The notes: generated by a model not told the origin, from the sequence alone. DNA of 64,000 nt from Streptomyces sp. NBC_00190 (GCF_036203305.1 NZ_CP108131.1:6386001-6450000), one strand, 5' to 3'. Shown: positions 9,295 through 17,866, numbered from the stretch's first letter. Made by a program: numbers and translations.

Positions 9295-9421
9295 ACGTGC
9301 GGCGCCTGCCGAACGGTGGCCACGGACACCCTTCCGATCACAGGTCACGGCAGCCATAATGCACATCCGCAACTCGCTTAATTGCTCCTTACATAACGGG
9401 AGTTCGAGCATCGGGGGATGC

Positions 9422-11098
9422 ATGTCCGCATCGGTACCGTCTGCCGCGTTAGCCACGGACGCCGTGCCACAGCACAGCCGCAGCGAGGCCACCCGGCTGC
9501 TGTGCGCGGGCGTCTGGTTCGACAGTGAATTCCGCCGCCGCGTCATCGAGCAGCTGGTCGAGCACGAGGAGCGCCCGATCGCCCCGTCGCTCGGCATCGA
9601 CGCCCTGCCGGTACTCGCGCACGCGCTCCAGGCCCGGCGCCGGGAGGCGGAGACCGGGGCCGCGCTGCTGGCCCTGTGGGTGCTCTTCATCGGGCTCGGA
9701 CTGGCCGACGTGGGCTCCCAGACCGTGCTGCCCGTTCCCTGGTTCGTGGCCTACGGGATGGTCTGCTTCGTCTGCTGGACCCTGCGCGGGAGCAGGGGCG
9801 CCGTCTTCGGCCTCGGCCGCGGGGTGCTCAAGGAGGCCACTCGGGGCAGGCTCAAGGCGGTGCTGCCGGTCGTGCCGTTCGCCGTGACGACCGCCTACTG
9901 GGTGGCCGTGGCCGTCTCGCTGTTCGCAGGCGCCAACGTCGCGGCGGCCGTGGTGTTTCCGGTCCTGATGGTGCTGCCCGTGTGGGCGCACCGGACGCAT
10001 GTCGTGGCGGTCATGCGCGAGAAGCTGCGCCGCGGCGCCTACGCCGAAATGCCGCGTGAGCGACTCCCGGACACCCCCCAGTACAGGCGCATCGGCGCGG
10101 CCATCGACCGCGAGCAGCACGCGAGCCTGACGATCTACGACCCCTTCAGGCCGTTCGTCGGTGCCGGCGAGCCGTACCAGCCGTGGTCGGTGGTCGCGGA
10201 ACTGAAGGGGAGGAAGGCGTGGGGGGCGGCGCCGAAGCCGGTGGACCCGGCACGGCCGGCCGCCGGCCCGGTGGGCGCCTCTCTGCTCACGGGACGCGAG
10301 GTCGTCGAACTCATCAAGCCGCGCCTGGAGGCCCTGCGCGCGTCGGCCGCGGAGACCAGCCGCGACCGGCTGCGCTTCCTCGAGGTCGACGAAGTGGTCT
10401 ATCTGCCCGTCGGGGTGGCGCGAGGCCGCGTCAGGTACGAGCCCGCCCGGATCCAGGAGCACCTCGACGACGCGGTCGGCGAGGGCGCCGAAGGGCGTCG
10501 GCACTTCCTGCGCGTCCGGCTCGGGGCGTGGGACGAACAGGTGGGTATCTCCCTCCTGGTACGCGTCCACACCCAGGGCGGGATGCTGGTCCTGGAGGTC
10601 GTACCGCACGTACTCAGCCCGGTCCGCCCGGAGTTCAGGTCGGTGGACGTGGTCGCCGCCCGCGGCGAGGGGAGCGGGCTGCGTGACGCCGTCATCGCCG
10701 TGCTCACCAGTCCGGCGGCGGGAGTCGCAGCGGGAAGCTCCTTGGTCAGTACCGCTCTGTCCGTCTTCCGCACATGGCTCACCCTCCCGCAGCACGCCCT
10801 TCCCGACGGACCGGTGACCTCGGTGCGGGAACTGGGGAGCGTGAAGGAGGTCTCGCTGTTCCAGGAGATGGACATCAGCCGGTACGTGCGGACGCTGCAG
10901 GACCGCATCGCGAGCGGTGTGCAGGAGGCGCTGCGCACGAAGGGCTACGAGACGGGTGAGTTCGAGCAGTACGTCGTCAGCGTGAGCGGGGGCGGGGTGT
11001 TCATCGGGTCGATGAGCGGCGGAGCGGTCGCGACGGGTGAGCGCGCCTCGGCGAAGCACGGGGACGCGGCGGCCGTGAAGGGGGGCGGGCGGTCGTGA
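9422..11098 (+). CDS. Four-helix membrane protein with C-terminal glycine motif; TTA codon
   Basis: A 558-residue protein of no family I can name. Four predicted membrane segments lie near residues 80-96, 103-121, 148-168 and 170-189; the remaining 370 residues are predicted cytosolic. The C-terminus carries SGGGVFIGSMSGGAVATG followed by ERASA. The same motif recurs twice in the next gene, linking the two functionally. The start at 9422 has GGGGGA just upstream; the longer in-frame start at 9359 has no ribosome site. Codon 10 is TTA (9449-9451), rare in Streptomyces and read by the bldA tRNA, so translation is probably developmentally timed. The stop overlaps the next start (GTGA). Confidence 0.85.
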   Translation: MSASVPSAALATDAVPQHSRSEATRLLCAGVWFDSEFRRRVIEQLVEHEERPIAPSLGIDALPVLAHALQARRREAETGAALLALWVLFIGLGLADVGSQTVLPVPWFVAYGMVCFVCWTLRGSRGAVFGLGRGVLKEATRGRLKAVLPVVPFAVTTAYWVAVAVSLFAGANVAAAVVFPVLMVLPVWAHRTHVVAVMREKLRRGAYAEMPRERLPDTPQYRRIGAAIDREQHASLTIYDPFRPFVGAGEPYQPWSVVAELKGRKAWGAAPKPVDPARPAAGPVGASLLTGREVVELIKPRLEALRASAAETSRDRLRFLEVDEVVYLPVGVARGRVRYEPARIQEHLDDAVGEGAEGRRHFLRVRLGAWDEQVGISLLVRVHTQGGMLVLEVVPHVLSPVRPEFRSVDVVAARGEGSGLRDAVIAVLTSPAAGVAAGSSLVSTALSVFRTWLTLPQHALPDGPVTSVRELGSVKEVSLFQEMDISRYVRTLQDRIASGVQEALRTKGYETGEFEQYVVSVSGGGVFIGSMSGGAVATGERASAKHGDAAAVKGGGRS

Positions 11099-11655
11099 CC
11101 TCGGGGGAGCAGGAGCCGCAGGAGGGCGAGGAGCGGGCCGGCGAGCCGGTCGCCCCGTCTCCGGGAGGAATCAGCATCGGCGTGCTGACCGGCGGGGCGG
11201 TGGCAGCCGGGGAGGGCGCGAGCGCCGAGGACCGCTCACGGCGCTCCGGCAGGCCGGAGCCGCCGGCCGCCCCGCCCGAGGTGCCCCGGGCGAACCCCGG
11301 AGGCATCGCCATCGGAGCCATGACCGCAGGCGCGGTGGCCGCGGGCCCGAACGCCAAGGCCCTGGACGCCTCCGAGCAGTCGGTGGGTGTGCCTCCCGAA
11401 CTCCGTACGGCCATGCGCACCCTGCGTGAGCAGTTGAGTCTGCTCAGCCCCAGCGACGAGACGTCCGAGCTCGACGCCCGGCTCGCCGAGGCCGAGGAGG
11501 AGGCCGGCGCCACGGGGCAGGTGCGGTGCGATCGTCTCCAGTGGCTGCGCGAGCGCCTCGATCTCGGCTCCACGGCCGCGGCCGGGCTCGCCTCGGCGGC
11601 GGCGGTCGTACAGCAGATCACGCAACTCCTGGGGAGCCAGGGGTGGCCGGCATGA
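11095..11655 (+). CDS. Small protein with two glycine-rich motifs and a helical C-terminus
   Basis: A 186-residue soluble protein of unknown function. Two copies of the local motif occur: PGGISIGVLTGGAVAAGEGA (about residues 22-41) and PGGIAIGAMTAGAVAAGPNA (about 65-84). They could form short beta-strand/glycine-turn elements or a pairing surface with the motif at the C-terminus of the preceding membrane protein. The C-terminal 85 residues are helical and charged (LRTAMRTLREQLSLL, LDARLAEAEEEAG), ending in a hydrophobic AAAVVQQITQLL stretch. GTG start overlaps the upstream stop and the stop overlaps the next ATG, so the three genes are translationally coupled. Confidence 0.82.
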   Translation: MTSGEQEPQEGEERAGEPVAPSPGGISIGVLTGGAVAAGEGASAEDRSRRSGRPEPPAAPPEVPRANPGGIAIGAMTAGAVAAGPNAKALDASEQSVGVPPELRTAMRTLREQLSLLSPSDETSELDARLAEAEEEAGATGQVRCDRLQWLRERLDLGSTAAAGLASAAAVVQQITQLLGSQGWPA

Positions 11656-12314
11656 CCGAATGGGACGAGGACAATCAGGCCTGGGTGGAGCCGGAGACCC
11701 CGGACGGGCCGCCACCGGGAGAGAGGTCCCGGCGCGTGGCCATCGTGGTGATCGCCGGGGCCCTGCTCTCCGTGGCGGCCGGGGCCGGGATCTGGGCGGC
11801 GGTGCGGGGCGACGGCGACGACCCCCCGGACCTCTCGCACGCCTTGCCGGGCGTCACCCTCCCCGGCGCCACCCGGTCGGGTCCACCGCAGACCACGCGG
11901 CCCGCGTCCACGGCGCGGTCCACGCCCGGTGTCCTGGCCGACCCGTGCGAGGCGGTCGACAGCGCCACGGCCAGGCAGTGGAAGCTGTATTCGCCCGAGC
12001 CCGACAGGCGCGACCAGGTCCCGATGAGGGTGTGCAGCTGGACGTGGCTCGGCGCCGGGAACTCGACGACCGCCACGTTGTCCGTCATGTACACCAAGGA
12101 ACTCCCCATGGAACCGAAGCCGAAGCCCACGTCGGTTGCCGGGATACCGTCCGCGATGGTCAGCGGCAACGACAAGGGCTGCGTGATCCTGTGGCCCGCG
12201 TCGTACGGGGAGGTGATCGTCATGGCCCAGCGGGGCGACGGAGAGCTGACGCGGCACGTATGCGAGATCGCCGCCGACTTCGCCCGAGCGGTGGCTCCCA
12301 GTGTGCCGGACTGA
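11652..12314 (+). CDS. Membrane-anchored extracellular protein, DUF3558-like
   Basis: A 220-residue protein with a short acidic cytosolic N-terminus (MTEWDEDNQAWVEPETP), one membrane anchor (about residues 29-50) and an extracellular domain after a Pro/Thr-rich stalk. The domain has four cysteines (in DPCEAV, RVCSW, KGCVILW, HVCEIA), consistent with two disulfides, and its layout resembles the actinobacterial DUF3558 proteins, many of which are surface lipoproteins. It is anchored by a signal-anchor rather than a lipobox. ATG overlaps the stop of the preceding gene. It could be the outside sensor or effector of the three-gene set; that is inference. Confidence 0.82.
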   Translation: MTEWDEDNQAWVEPETPDGPPPGERSRRVAIVVIAGALLSVAAGAGIWAAVRGDGDDPPDLSHALPGVTLPGATRSGPPQTTRPASTARSTPGVLADPCEAVDSATARQWKLYSPEPDRRDQVPMRVCSWTWLGAGNSTTATLSVMYTKELPMEPKPKPTSVAGIPSAMVSGNDKGCVILWPASYGEVIVMAQRGDGELTRHVCEIAADFARAVAPSVPD

Positions 12315-12405
12315 CCGGCAGGACGCCTGGGTGCCAAGTCCGTTTGCTGAACAGTCGGTTGATACACCCATGAGTCACCCCGCGGCGGCATATGCTCGGA
12401 CCGCT

Positions 12406-12439
12406 CGTACGGACGCATGCACGCACGGACGTCCGTACG
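12406..12439. repeat. Inverted repeat upstream of the sugar N-acetyltransferase
   Basis: Perfect 9-bp arms CGTACGGAC (12406-12414) and GTCCGTACG (12431-12439), with the self-complementary GGACGTCC at 12427-12434 between them. It lies 44 nt before the GTG at 12483, in the likely leader or promoter of the first polysaccharide gene, and could be an operator or a leader hairpin. Confidence 0.4.
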
Positions 12440-12482
12440 CACGCGCGTCCGAACGCCTCGCGAGCCGTAAGGGGACCGCCCC

Positions 12483-13082
12483 GTGAGTGTCCGCATTCAA
12501 CCCTCCTCCCAGGTCGACGAGACCGCCGAACTCGGTGAGGGGACCACCGTCTGGGATCTGGCGCAGATACGGGAGGAGGCCCGGCTCGGGCGCGGCTGCA
12601 TCGTGGGGCGCGGGGCGTACGTCGGGCCCGGCGTACGGATCGGGGACAACGTCAAGCTCCAGAACCACGCGCTCGTGTACGAGCCCGCCGAGCTCGGCGA
12701 CGGGGTGTTCATCGGCCCGGCGGTGGTGCTCACCAATGACTTCTACCCGCGCGCGGTCGAGCCCGACGGCCGCCTCAAGCGCGGCGGTGACTGGGAGGCC
12801 GCCGGGGTCGTGGTGGCAGAGGGCGCCTCGCTGGGAGCCCGCTCGGTGTGCGTGGCCGGGGTGCGCGTCGGACGCTGGGCGCTGGTCGCGGCCGGCGCGG
12901 TGGTGTCCCGGGACGTACCGGACTTCGCGCTCGTGGCGGGGGTGCCGGCCCGGCGGATCGGCTGGGTGGGCCGGGCCGGGGTCCGCCTGGTGGAGCGCGA
13001 GGACGAGCCGGGCGTGTGGGAGTGCCCGCGGACCGGAGCGCTGCACGACGAGAAGGACGGCGCGCTCGTCGAGCGCATCTGA
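12483..13082 (+). CDS. WbpD-type UDP-sugar N-acetyltransferase (left-handed beta-helix)
   Basis: A 199-residue hexapeptide-repeat acyltransferase. Isoleucine/valine-patch repeats run through most of the chain (GRGCIVGRGAYVGPGVRIGD, LGDGVFIGPAVVLTNDFYPR). It matches the WbpD pattern: TVWDLAQI near the start, KLQNHALVYE, the TNDFYPR sugar-site segment, and the ending GVPARRIGWVGRAG. WbpD acetylates the 3-amino group of UDP-GlcNAc(3NH2)A using acetyl-CoA. Partner genes for the other steps lie at 15461, 16721, 31848 and 35988. GTG start with AAGGGGA upstream. A related 3-amino-sugar acetyltransferase (FdtC/QdtC) is the main alternative. Confidence 0.88.
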   Translation: MSVRIQPSSQVDETAELGEGTTVWDLAQIREEARLGRGCIVGRGAYVGPGVRIGDNVKLQNHALVYEPAELGDGVFIGPAVVLTNDFYPRAVEPDGRLKRGGDWEAAGVVVAEGASLGARSVCVAGVRVGRWALVAAGAVVSRDVPDFALVAGVPARRIGWVGRAGVRLVEREDEPGVWECPRTGALHDEKDGALVERI

Positions 13083-13515
13083 CGGAATGTCGGCAATTTA
13101 GCGCTTCGGCATTTCGTCAAAACCACAAACAACGAACAACCGGTCGGCATACCGTGTCCCTGCACACGGGATCTGAGCAGGCAACAGGCCTGGCTCAGTG
13201 GGGGGTTGTACACGACGAGGGCACCGCGGGCAGTGCGCCGGCGGCGCGGTTCCACCGCGCCTGCGGCGGCTGCCGTTCACGCGCGCGCCCCAGTCCGACG
13301 GCATCGCTGGGGGGTCCAGACGCAGCCGTCGGACGGTTCGTGCCATCGGTGGGGGTTCACCGGCGGCACGTGCGCCGTCATGCGCGATTCCCCTCCGCGG
13401 AGTGACGACCGCCAGGTCCGTCCGAGGAGCGATCAGAGGGGGTAGGTGTGTTGGAGCCGAAGAGCTCGGACATACGGGGTGCGCGCAGCACCCGGGGAGT
13501 CGGGGTGGGGACCCG
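13083..13515. other. 433-bp non-coding leader of the polysaccharide operon
   Basis: No convincing gene. The first 80 nt after the acetyltransferase are AT-richer (ATTTAGCGCTTCGGCATTTC and neighbouring A/C tracts) and suit a promoter; CATACC at about 13149 could be a -10 element. Downstream are two structured elements: a hairpin CTGAGC...GCTCAG (13173-13198) with an inner AGG/CCT pairing, and a 9-bp inverted repeat GTCCGACGG (13293-13301)/CCGTCGGAC (13326-13334). If transcription starts near 13155 the leader would exceed 350 nt, which suggests post-initiation control. I could not match it to a known riboswitch. Confidence 0.5.
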
Positions 13516-14685
13516 ATGACCGCAGCACGATTAGAGGCACTGGCCCGCGAGGACCTGTCGGCGCACGCCCTCGCCGAGCGGCTGCTCGCGCTGGCCGAGG
13601 CGGGGCTGCCCGCGATGTACCTGCCGGGCGCCGAGAACTTCGTGTTCACGCTGGTGGGGACCGCGGCACCCGACGGCACCCGCCGCCTGGAGCCGCGGGG
13701 GACCAGCACCCGGTACGCGGCCATCACCGCGCTGGGCGCGCGGTTCCTGCCCGAGGACCGGCAGCGCGCCCTGTTCGGCGGGCTCACCGCCGAGCAGTTC
13801 GCGGGGCTGCTGGTGGAACGGCTCCCCGGGGTGACGAACCTCGGTGACGCGGCGCTCATCGCCTGGGCCGCCGCCGAGACCGGCCACCCCAAGCTGCCCG
13901 ACGCCCTCGAACGGGTCGCCGCACTCGACGCACCCGGGCGGCCGCAGTACACCGTCGAGGCCGCCTGGGTGCTGTCCGCCCTCGTGGCGGCCCGCGACGC
14001 GGTGGACGTGGAGGACCGCCTCGCGGCCGCCCGCGACCGGCTGCTGGCGGCGAAGACCGCCGGCAGCCCGCTGTTCCCGCACGCCACCGGGCCCGGGCTG
14101 GTGCCCGGATACCGGTCCCACGTGGCCTGCTTCGCCGACCAGACCTATCCGCTCCAGGCACTGGCCCGGCTGCACGCGAGCGGCGGCGACTCCGAGGCCC
14201 TCGCGGCCGCCGACGCGTGCGCCGCCCGCATCTGCGCCCTCCAGGGGGACGGCGGGCAGTGGTGGTGGCACTACGACGCCCGCCACGGCGGAGTGGTCGA
14301 GGGCTACCCCGTCTACAGCGTCCACCAGCACGCCATGGCCCCGACCGCCCTGTTCGACCTGGCCGAAGCGGGCGGCACCGACTTCGGGGCCGAGATCCGC
14401 CGCGGCCTGCGCTGGATGACCGAGGTGCCCGAGCTCGCCGGGCCCACCGGGACCCCGCGCGAACCCATGATCCGCGAGGACTTCGACGTCACGTGGCGCA
14501 AGATCTACCGCGGCGACCCGAAGAAGGCCGTCCGCGCCGCCCGCGGACTCACCACCCGGGTGGCGCCGCACGCCCGGCTCGCACCCCTGGACCGGCTCTT
14601 CCGCCCCGCCTCGGTGGACCGCGAGTGCCGCCCGTACGAGTTCGGCTGGATGCTGTTCGCCTGGCTCGGGGGGCTGCCGAGATGA
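13516..14685 (+). CDS. Unknown protein, possible alpha/alpha-toroid; TTA codon 6
   Basis: A 389-residue soluble protein I do not recognise by name. Repeating helical segments rich in Ala/Leu, and aromatic or histidine patches such as GQWWWHYDARHGG and YPVYSVHQHAMAPTALFDL, recall (alpha/alpha)6 toroid folds of glycan hydrolases, epimerases or terpene cyclases. No catalytic pair can be assigned with confidence. It begins the forward polysaccharide operon: its stop overlaps the ATG of the WecG/TagA transferase. The ATG at 13516 has GGGTGGGGA 6 nt upstream; the longer frame from 13198 is leader sequence. Codon 6 is TTA (13531-13533), so expression of this gene, and by coupling those after it, may need the bldA tRNA. 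Confidence 0.82.
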   Translation: MTAARLEALAREDLSAHALAERLLALAEAGLPAMYLPGAENFVFTLVGTAAPDGTRRLEPRGTSTRYAAITALGARFLPEDRQRALFGGLTAEQFAGLLVERLPGVTNLGDAALIAWAAAETGHPKLPDALERVAALDAPGRPQYTVEAAWVLSALVAARDAVDVEDRLAAARDRLLAAKTAGSPLFPHATGPGLVPGYRSHVACFADQTYPLQALARLHASGGDSEALAAADACAARICALQGDGGQWWWHYDARHGGVVEGYPVYSVHQHAMAPTALFDLAEAGGTDFGAEIRRGLRWMTEVPELAGPTGTPREPMIREDFDVTWRKIYRGDPKKAVRAARGLTTRVAPHARLAPLDRLFRPASVDRECRPYEFGWMLFAWLGGLPR

Positions 14686-15461
14686 ACCGGACCCAAAGGC
14701 CTTCCCTCTTCGGGTTCGCACTCGACGCCCTGACCATGGACGAGACCGTGCAGCGCTGCCTGGAGGCGGTACGGCGCGGCGAGCAGATCGAGATCGGCAT
14801 GGTCAACGCCGCGAAGCTGGTCAACATGAAGCGCGACCCCCGCCTCGCCGAGGCGGTCGCGGGCTGCGACCTGGTTCTGGCCGACGGCCAGGCAGTCGTC
14901 TGGGCCGGGCGCCTGCTCGGCGTCCGGCTGCCGGAACGCGTCGCGGGCATCGACCTGTTCATGCGCCTGCTCGCCGCCGCCGAGACCGCGGACATTCCCG
15001 TCTACCTGCTCGGCGCCGAACGGCGCGTCCTGGAGATGATGCTCCGGGAGATCTCCGCACGCTTCCCGGGACTGCGGGTGGCGGGCAGCCGGAACGGCTA
15101 CTTCGACGACTCCGACCAGGAGACGATCGCCGACGCCATATCCGACAGCGGCGCCCAGCTGCTGTTCCTCGGCATGACCTCGCCCAAGAAGGAGATCTTC
15201 ACCGCCGGCTACGGCAAGCGCACCGGCGCCCACGTCGTGCACGGGGTCGGCGGCTCCTTCGACATCCTCGCCGGCATCACCAAGCGGGCACCGCTGGTCT
15301 GGCAGCGGATGGGACTCGAATGGTTCTACCGCACCCTCCAGGAGCCGCGCCGCCTCGGCAAGCGCTACCTCACCACCAATGCCGCCTTCCTCCTCATGAC
15401 GGCCCGGGAACTCATGCGCCGCACACCGTCACCCGCCCTTTCCGCGAACAGGAGTCACTGA
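14682..15461 (+). CDS. WecG/TagA/CpsF-family glycosyltransferase (GT26)
   Basis: A 259-residue GT26 transferase. Family members add ManNAc or ManNAcA to undecaprenyl-PP-GlcNAc, the committed step in teichoic-acid linkage units or enterobacterial common antigen. The signature region is present: VNAAKLVNMKRDP, then LVLADGQAVVWAGRLLG with the candidate catalytic Asp68, then LPERVAGIDLF. The C-terminal membrane-targeting tail is typical (RAPLVWQRMGLEWFYRTLQE, PRRLGKRY). It overlaps the preceding stop by 4 bp and the dehydrogenase start by 1 bp. Acceptor would require a TagO/WecA-type primer made elsewhere, because no such gene is in this window. The neighbouring dehydrogenase and 2-epimerase would supply the donor. 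Confidence 0.93.
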   Translation: MNRTQRPSLFGFALDALTMDETVQRCLEAVRRGEQIEIGMVNAAKLVNMKRDPRLAEAVAGCDLVLADGQAVVWAGRLLGVRLPERVAGIDLFMRLLAAAETADIPVYLLGAERRVLEMMLREISARFPGLRVAGSRNGYFDDSDQETIADAISDSGAQLLFLGMTSPKKEIFTAGYGKRTGAHVVHGVGGSFDILAGITKRAPLVWQRMGLEWFYRTLQEPRRLGKRYLTTNAAFLLMTARELMRRTPSPALSANRSH

Positions 15462-16717
15462 TGCGCGTAGTCGTCGTGGGACAGGGATACGTCGGCCTGC
15501 CACTGGCCATCAGGGCCGCCGAGGTCGGCCACCAGGTGATCGGGTACGACGTGGACGCGCGGCGGGTCAAGAGCCTCGCCGCCGGTGAGTCGTACGTGGA
15601 GGACGTCTCCTCCGAACGGCTGGCCCGGGCGCTGGAGAACGGCAGCTACCGGCCCAGTGAACTCGCCCGGGACTGCGGCGGCTTCGACGTCGCCGTCGTC
15701 ACCGTCCCGACCCCCTTGCAGGACGGGGCGCCCGACCTGCGCTACATCGAGGAGTCGGCGCACACGCTGGCCCGCTTCTTGCGCCCGGGCGCGACCGTGG
15801 TCCTGGAGTCCACCACCTACCCGGGCACCACCGAGGAGCTGTTCGCGCCGATCCTGGAGGACGGCTCCGGGCTCACCGCGGGCGAGGACTTCCACCTCGG
15901 CTACAGCCCCGAGCGCATCGACCCGGGCAACACCGTCTGGGGCTTCCAGCAGACCCCCAAGGTGGTCTCCGGCGTCGACGCGCGTTCCCTGAAGGCCGTC
16001 GAGGCCTTCTACGGGCAACTCGTCGACACCACCGTGCCGGTGCGCTCGCCCAAGGAGGCCGAGCTGGCGAAACTGCTGGAGAACACCTTCCGGCACGTGA
16101 ACATCGCGCTCGTCAACGAGATCGCCATGTTCGCCCGCCACCTCGACATCGACGTCTGGCAGTCCATCGAGGCCGCGTCCAGCAAGCCCTTCGGCTTCAT
16201 GAAGTTCACCCCGGGCCCGGGCGTCGGCGGCCACTGCCTGCCGATCGACCCCTCGTACCTGAACTGGCGGGTGCAGCGCGAACTCGGCCAGAACTTCCGC
16301 TTCGTCGAACTCGCCAACGACATCAACAACCACATGCCCGAGTACGTGACGCGCCGCGTGATCGACGCGCTCAACGCCAAACGCCGCTCGGTCAACGGCT
16401 CCAAGGTCCTGCTGCTGGGGCTCGCGTACAAGAAGAACACCGGCGACGCCCGGGAGTCGCCCGCCGTGCGCGTCTCGCAGCTGCTCCTCGACATGGGGGC
16501 CAAGGTGCGCGCGGCCGACCCCCACGTGGTGGAGAGCATCAAGGTCGACGCCCGTCTCGTGCGGGTCGAACCGACCCGCAAGGAACTGGCGGCGGCCGAC
16601 GTGGTCGTCCTGCTCACCGACCACGACTCCTTCGACTACGGGATGATCACCGAGCACGCCTCCTTCGTCCTCGACTGCCGCAACCGGTTGTCCGGACCGA
16701 CCGTGGAGGTGCTCTGA
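15461..16717 (+). CDS. UDP-N-acetylhexosamine 6-dehydrogenase (WbpA/WecC type)
   Basis: A 418-residue NAD-dependent UDP-sugar dehydrogenase that oxidises C6 twice to give a uronate. The Rossmann motif GQGYVGLP is at residues 8-15, and the active-site segment GPGVGGHCLPIDP places the nucleophile at Cys259. The central helix KEAELAKLLENTFRHVNIAL is typical of the HexNAc branch (WbpA, WecC) rather than UDP-glucose dehydrogenase. Substrate could be UDP-GlcNAc (WbpA) or UDP-ManNAc (WecC). The presence of oxidase, aminotransferase and acetyltransferase partners favours WbpA. It is followed after 3 nt by the 2-epimerase. Start ATG with GGAG 7 nt upstream. Confidence 0.93.
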   Translation: MRVVVVGQGYVGLPLAIRAAEVGHQVIGYDVDARRVKSLAAGESYVEDVSSERLARALENGSYRPSELARDCGGFDVAVVTVPTPLQDGAPDLRYIEESAHTLARFLRPGATVVLESTTYPGTTEELFAPILEDGSGLTAGEDFHLGYSPERIDPGNTVWGFQQTPKVVSGVDARSLKAVEAFYGQLVDTTVPVRSPKEAELAKLLENTFRHVNIALVNEIAMFARHLDIDVWQSIEAASSKPFGFMKFTPGPGVGGHCLPIDPSYLNWRVQRELGQNFRFVELANDINNHMPEYVTRRVIDALNAKRRSVNGSKVLLLGLAYKKNTGDARESPAVRVSQLLLDMGAKVRAADPHVVESIKVDARLVRVEPTRKELAAADVVVLLTDHDSFDYGMITEHASFVLDCRNRLSGPTVEVL

Positions 16718-16720
16718 GCC

Positions 16721-17839
16721 ATGACCGTGGCGAAGATCGTGTGCGTCGCCGGAGCGCGGCCCAACTACATGAAGATCAAGCCGGTGATGGACGCACTGGA
16801 GCGCCGCGGCGCCGAGGTGATCCTCGTCCACACCGGCCAGCACTACGACGAGTCCATGAACGACGTGTTCTTCCGCGATCTGGGCATCCGCACCCCCGAC
16901 CGCTACCTGGGCGCCGGTTCCGGCACCCACGCCCAGCAGACCGGGCGGGTGATGGCCGCCTTCGAGCCGCTGCTCGACGAGGTGGCCCCGGACGTGGTGG
17001 TGGTGGTCGGCGACATCAACTCCACGCTCGCCTGCGCCCTGGTGACCGCGAAGGCCGGCCCGCTGCTGGCCCACGTGGAGGCGGGCCTGCGCAGCCGTGA
17101 CTGGAGCATGCCGGAGGAGGTCAACCGCGTCGCCACCGACCGGGTCAGCGACTACCTGCTGGCGCCCTCGCCCGACGCCGCCGCGAACCTGCGGGCGGAG
17201 GGCTACCGGGACGACCAGATCCACGTCGTCGGCAACGTCATGATCGACACCCTCCTCGCCAACCTGGACCGCGCCAGGCAGTCCGACGTCCTGGACCGGT
17301 ACGGGCTGACCCGGGGCGGATACGGCCTGGTCACCCTGCACCGCCCGGCCAACGTGGACGACCCCGCGGCCCTCGGCGGCCTGCTGAAGGCCCTCGGAGA
17401 GATCGCCGTCCGCTGCCCCCTGCTGCTGCCCGTGCACCCGCGGGCAGCCGAGCGACTGGCCGAACTCGGCGTGCCGGGCGGTATCCGGCTGGTTCCGGCC
17501 GCCGGATACCTCGACTTCATCGCCCTGCAGGACTCCGCCCGCCTGGTGCTCACCGACTCCGGCGGCATCCAGGAGGAGACCACCGCGCTGGGCGTGCCCT
17601 GCGTGACGCTGCGGGAGAACACCGAGCGGCCCGTCACCGTGTCGGAGGGCACGAACGTACTGGCGGGCACGGATCCGGAGCGCATCGTGGCCACGGTGAA
17701 CCGGGTGCTCGACGACCCGCCCGCCGCCCGCTGCCCCGAGCTCTGGGACGGCCGGGCGAGCGAGCGCATCGCCGAGGTTCTGCTGGACGGCGGGAGCAGG
17801 CACACCCGGCCCCGGCCCACCGACCTCGTCCCGCAGTAA
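16721..17839 (+). CDS. UDP-HexNAc 2-epimerase, non-hydrolysing (WbpI/WecB type)
   Basis: A 372-residue enzyme that inverts C2 of a UDP-N-acetylated sugar through an anti elimination and re-addition of UDP. Family motifs are complete: AGARPNYMKIKP, HTGQHYDESM, VVGDINSTLACAL, HVEAGLRS, a catalytic-region LHRPANVD and TDSGGIQEE near the C-terminus. The SMPEEVNRVATDRVSD segment resembles the WbpI branch, which makes UDP-ManNAc(3NAc)A, but WecB-type activity on UDP-GlcNAc remains possible. Pairing with the dehydrogenase and the GT26 enzyme in one operon points to a ManNAc-configured uronic acid being built into a surface glycan. Confidence 0.93.
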   Translation: MTVAKIVCVAGARPNYMKIKPVMDALERRGAEVILVHTGQHYDESMNDVFFRDLGIRTPDRYLGAGSGTHAQQTGRVMAAFEPLLDEVAPDVVVVVGDINSTLACALVTAKAGPLLAHVEAGLRSRDWSMPEEVNRVATDRVSDYLLAPSPDAAANLRAEGYRDDQIHVVGNVMIDTLLANLDRARQSDVLDRYGLTRGGYGLVTLHRPANVDDPAALGGLLKALGEIAVRCPLLLPVHPRAAERLAELGVPGGIRLVPAAGYLDFIALQDSARLVLTDSGGIQEETTALGVPCVTLRENTERPVTVSEGTNVLAGTDPERIVATVNRVLDDPPAARCPELWDGRASERIAEVLLDGGSRHTRPRPTDLVPQ

Positions 17840-17866
17840 ACAGGTAGTTCAGAGAAGGGGAAGACC

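Noticed and set aside
13173..13198. c-di-GMP riboswitch
   Set aside because: A single hairpin only; the conserved tetraloop and receptor sequences of known classes are not present.
15455..17803. 782-codon minus-strand open frame
   Set aside because: Shadow of the dehydrogenase and epimerase genes, rich in Gly/Val/His, no ribosome site.
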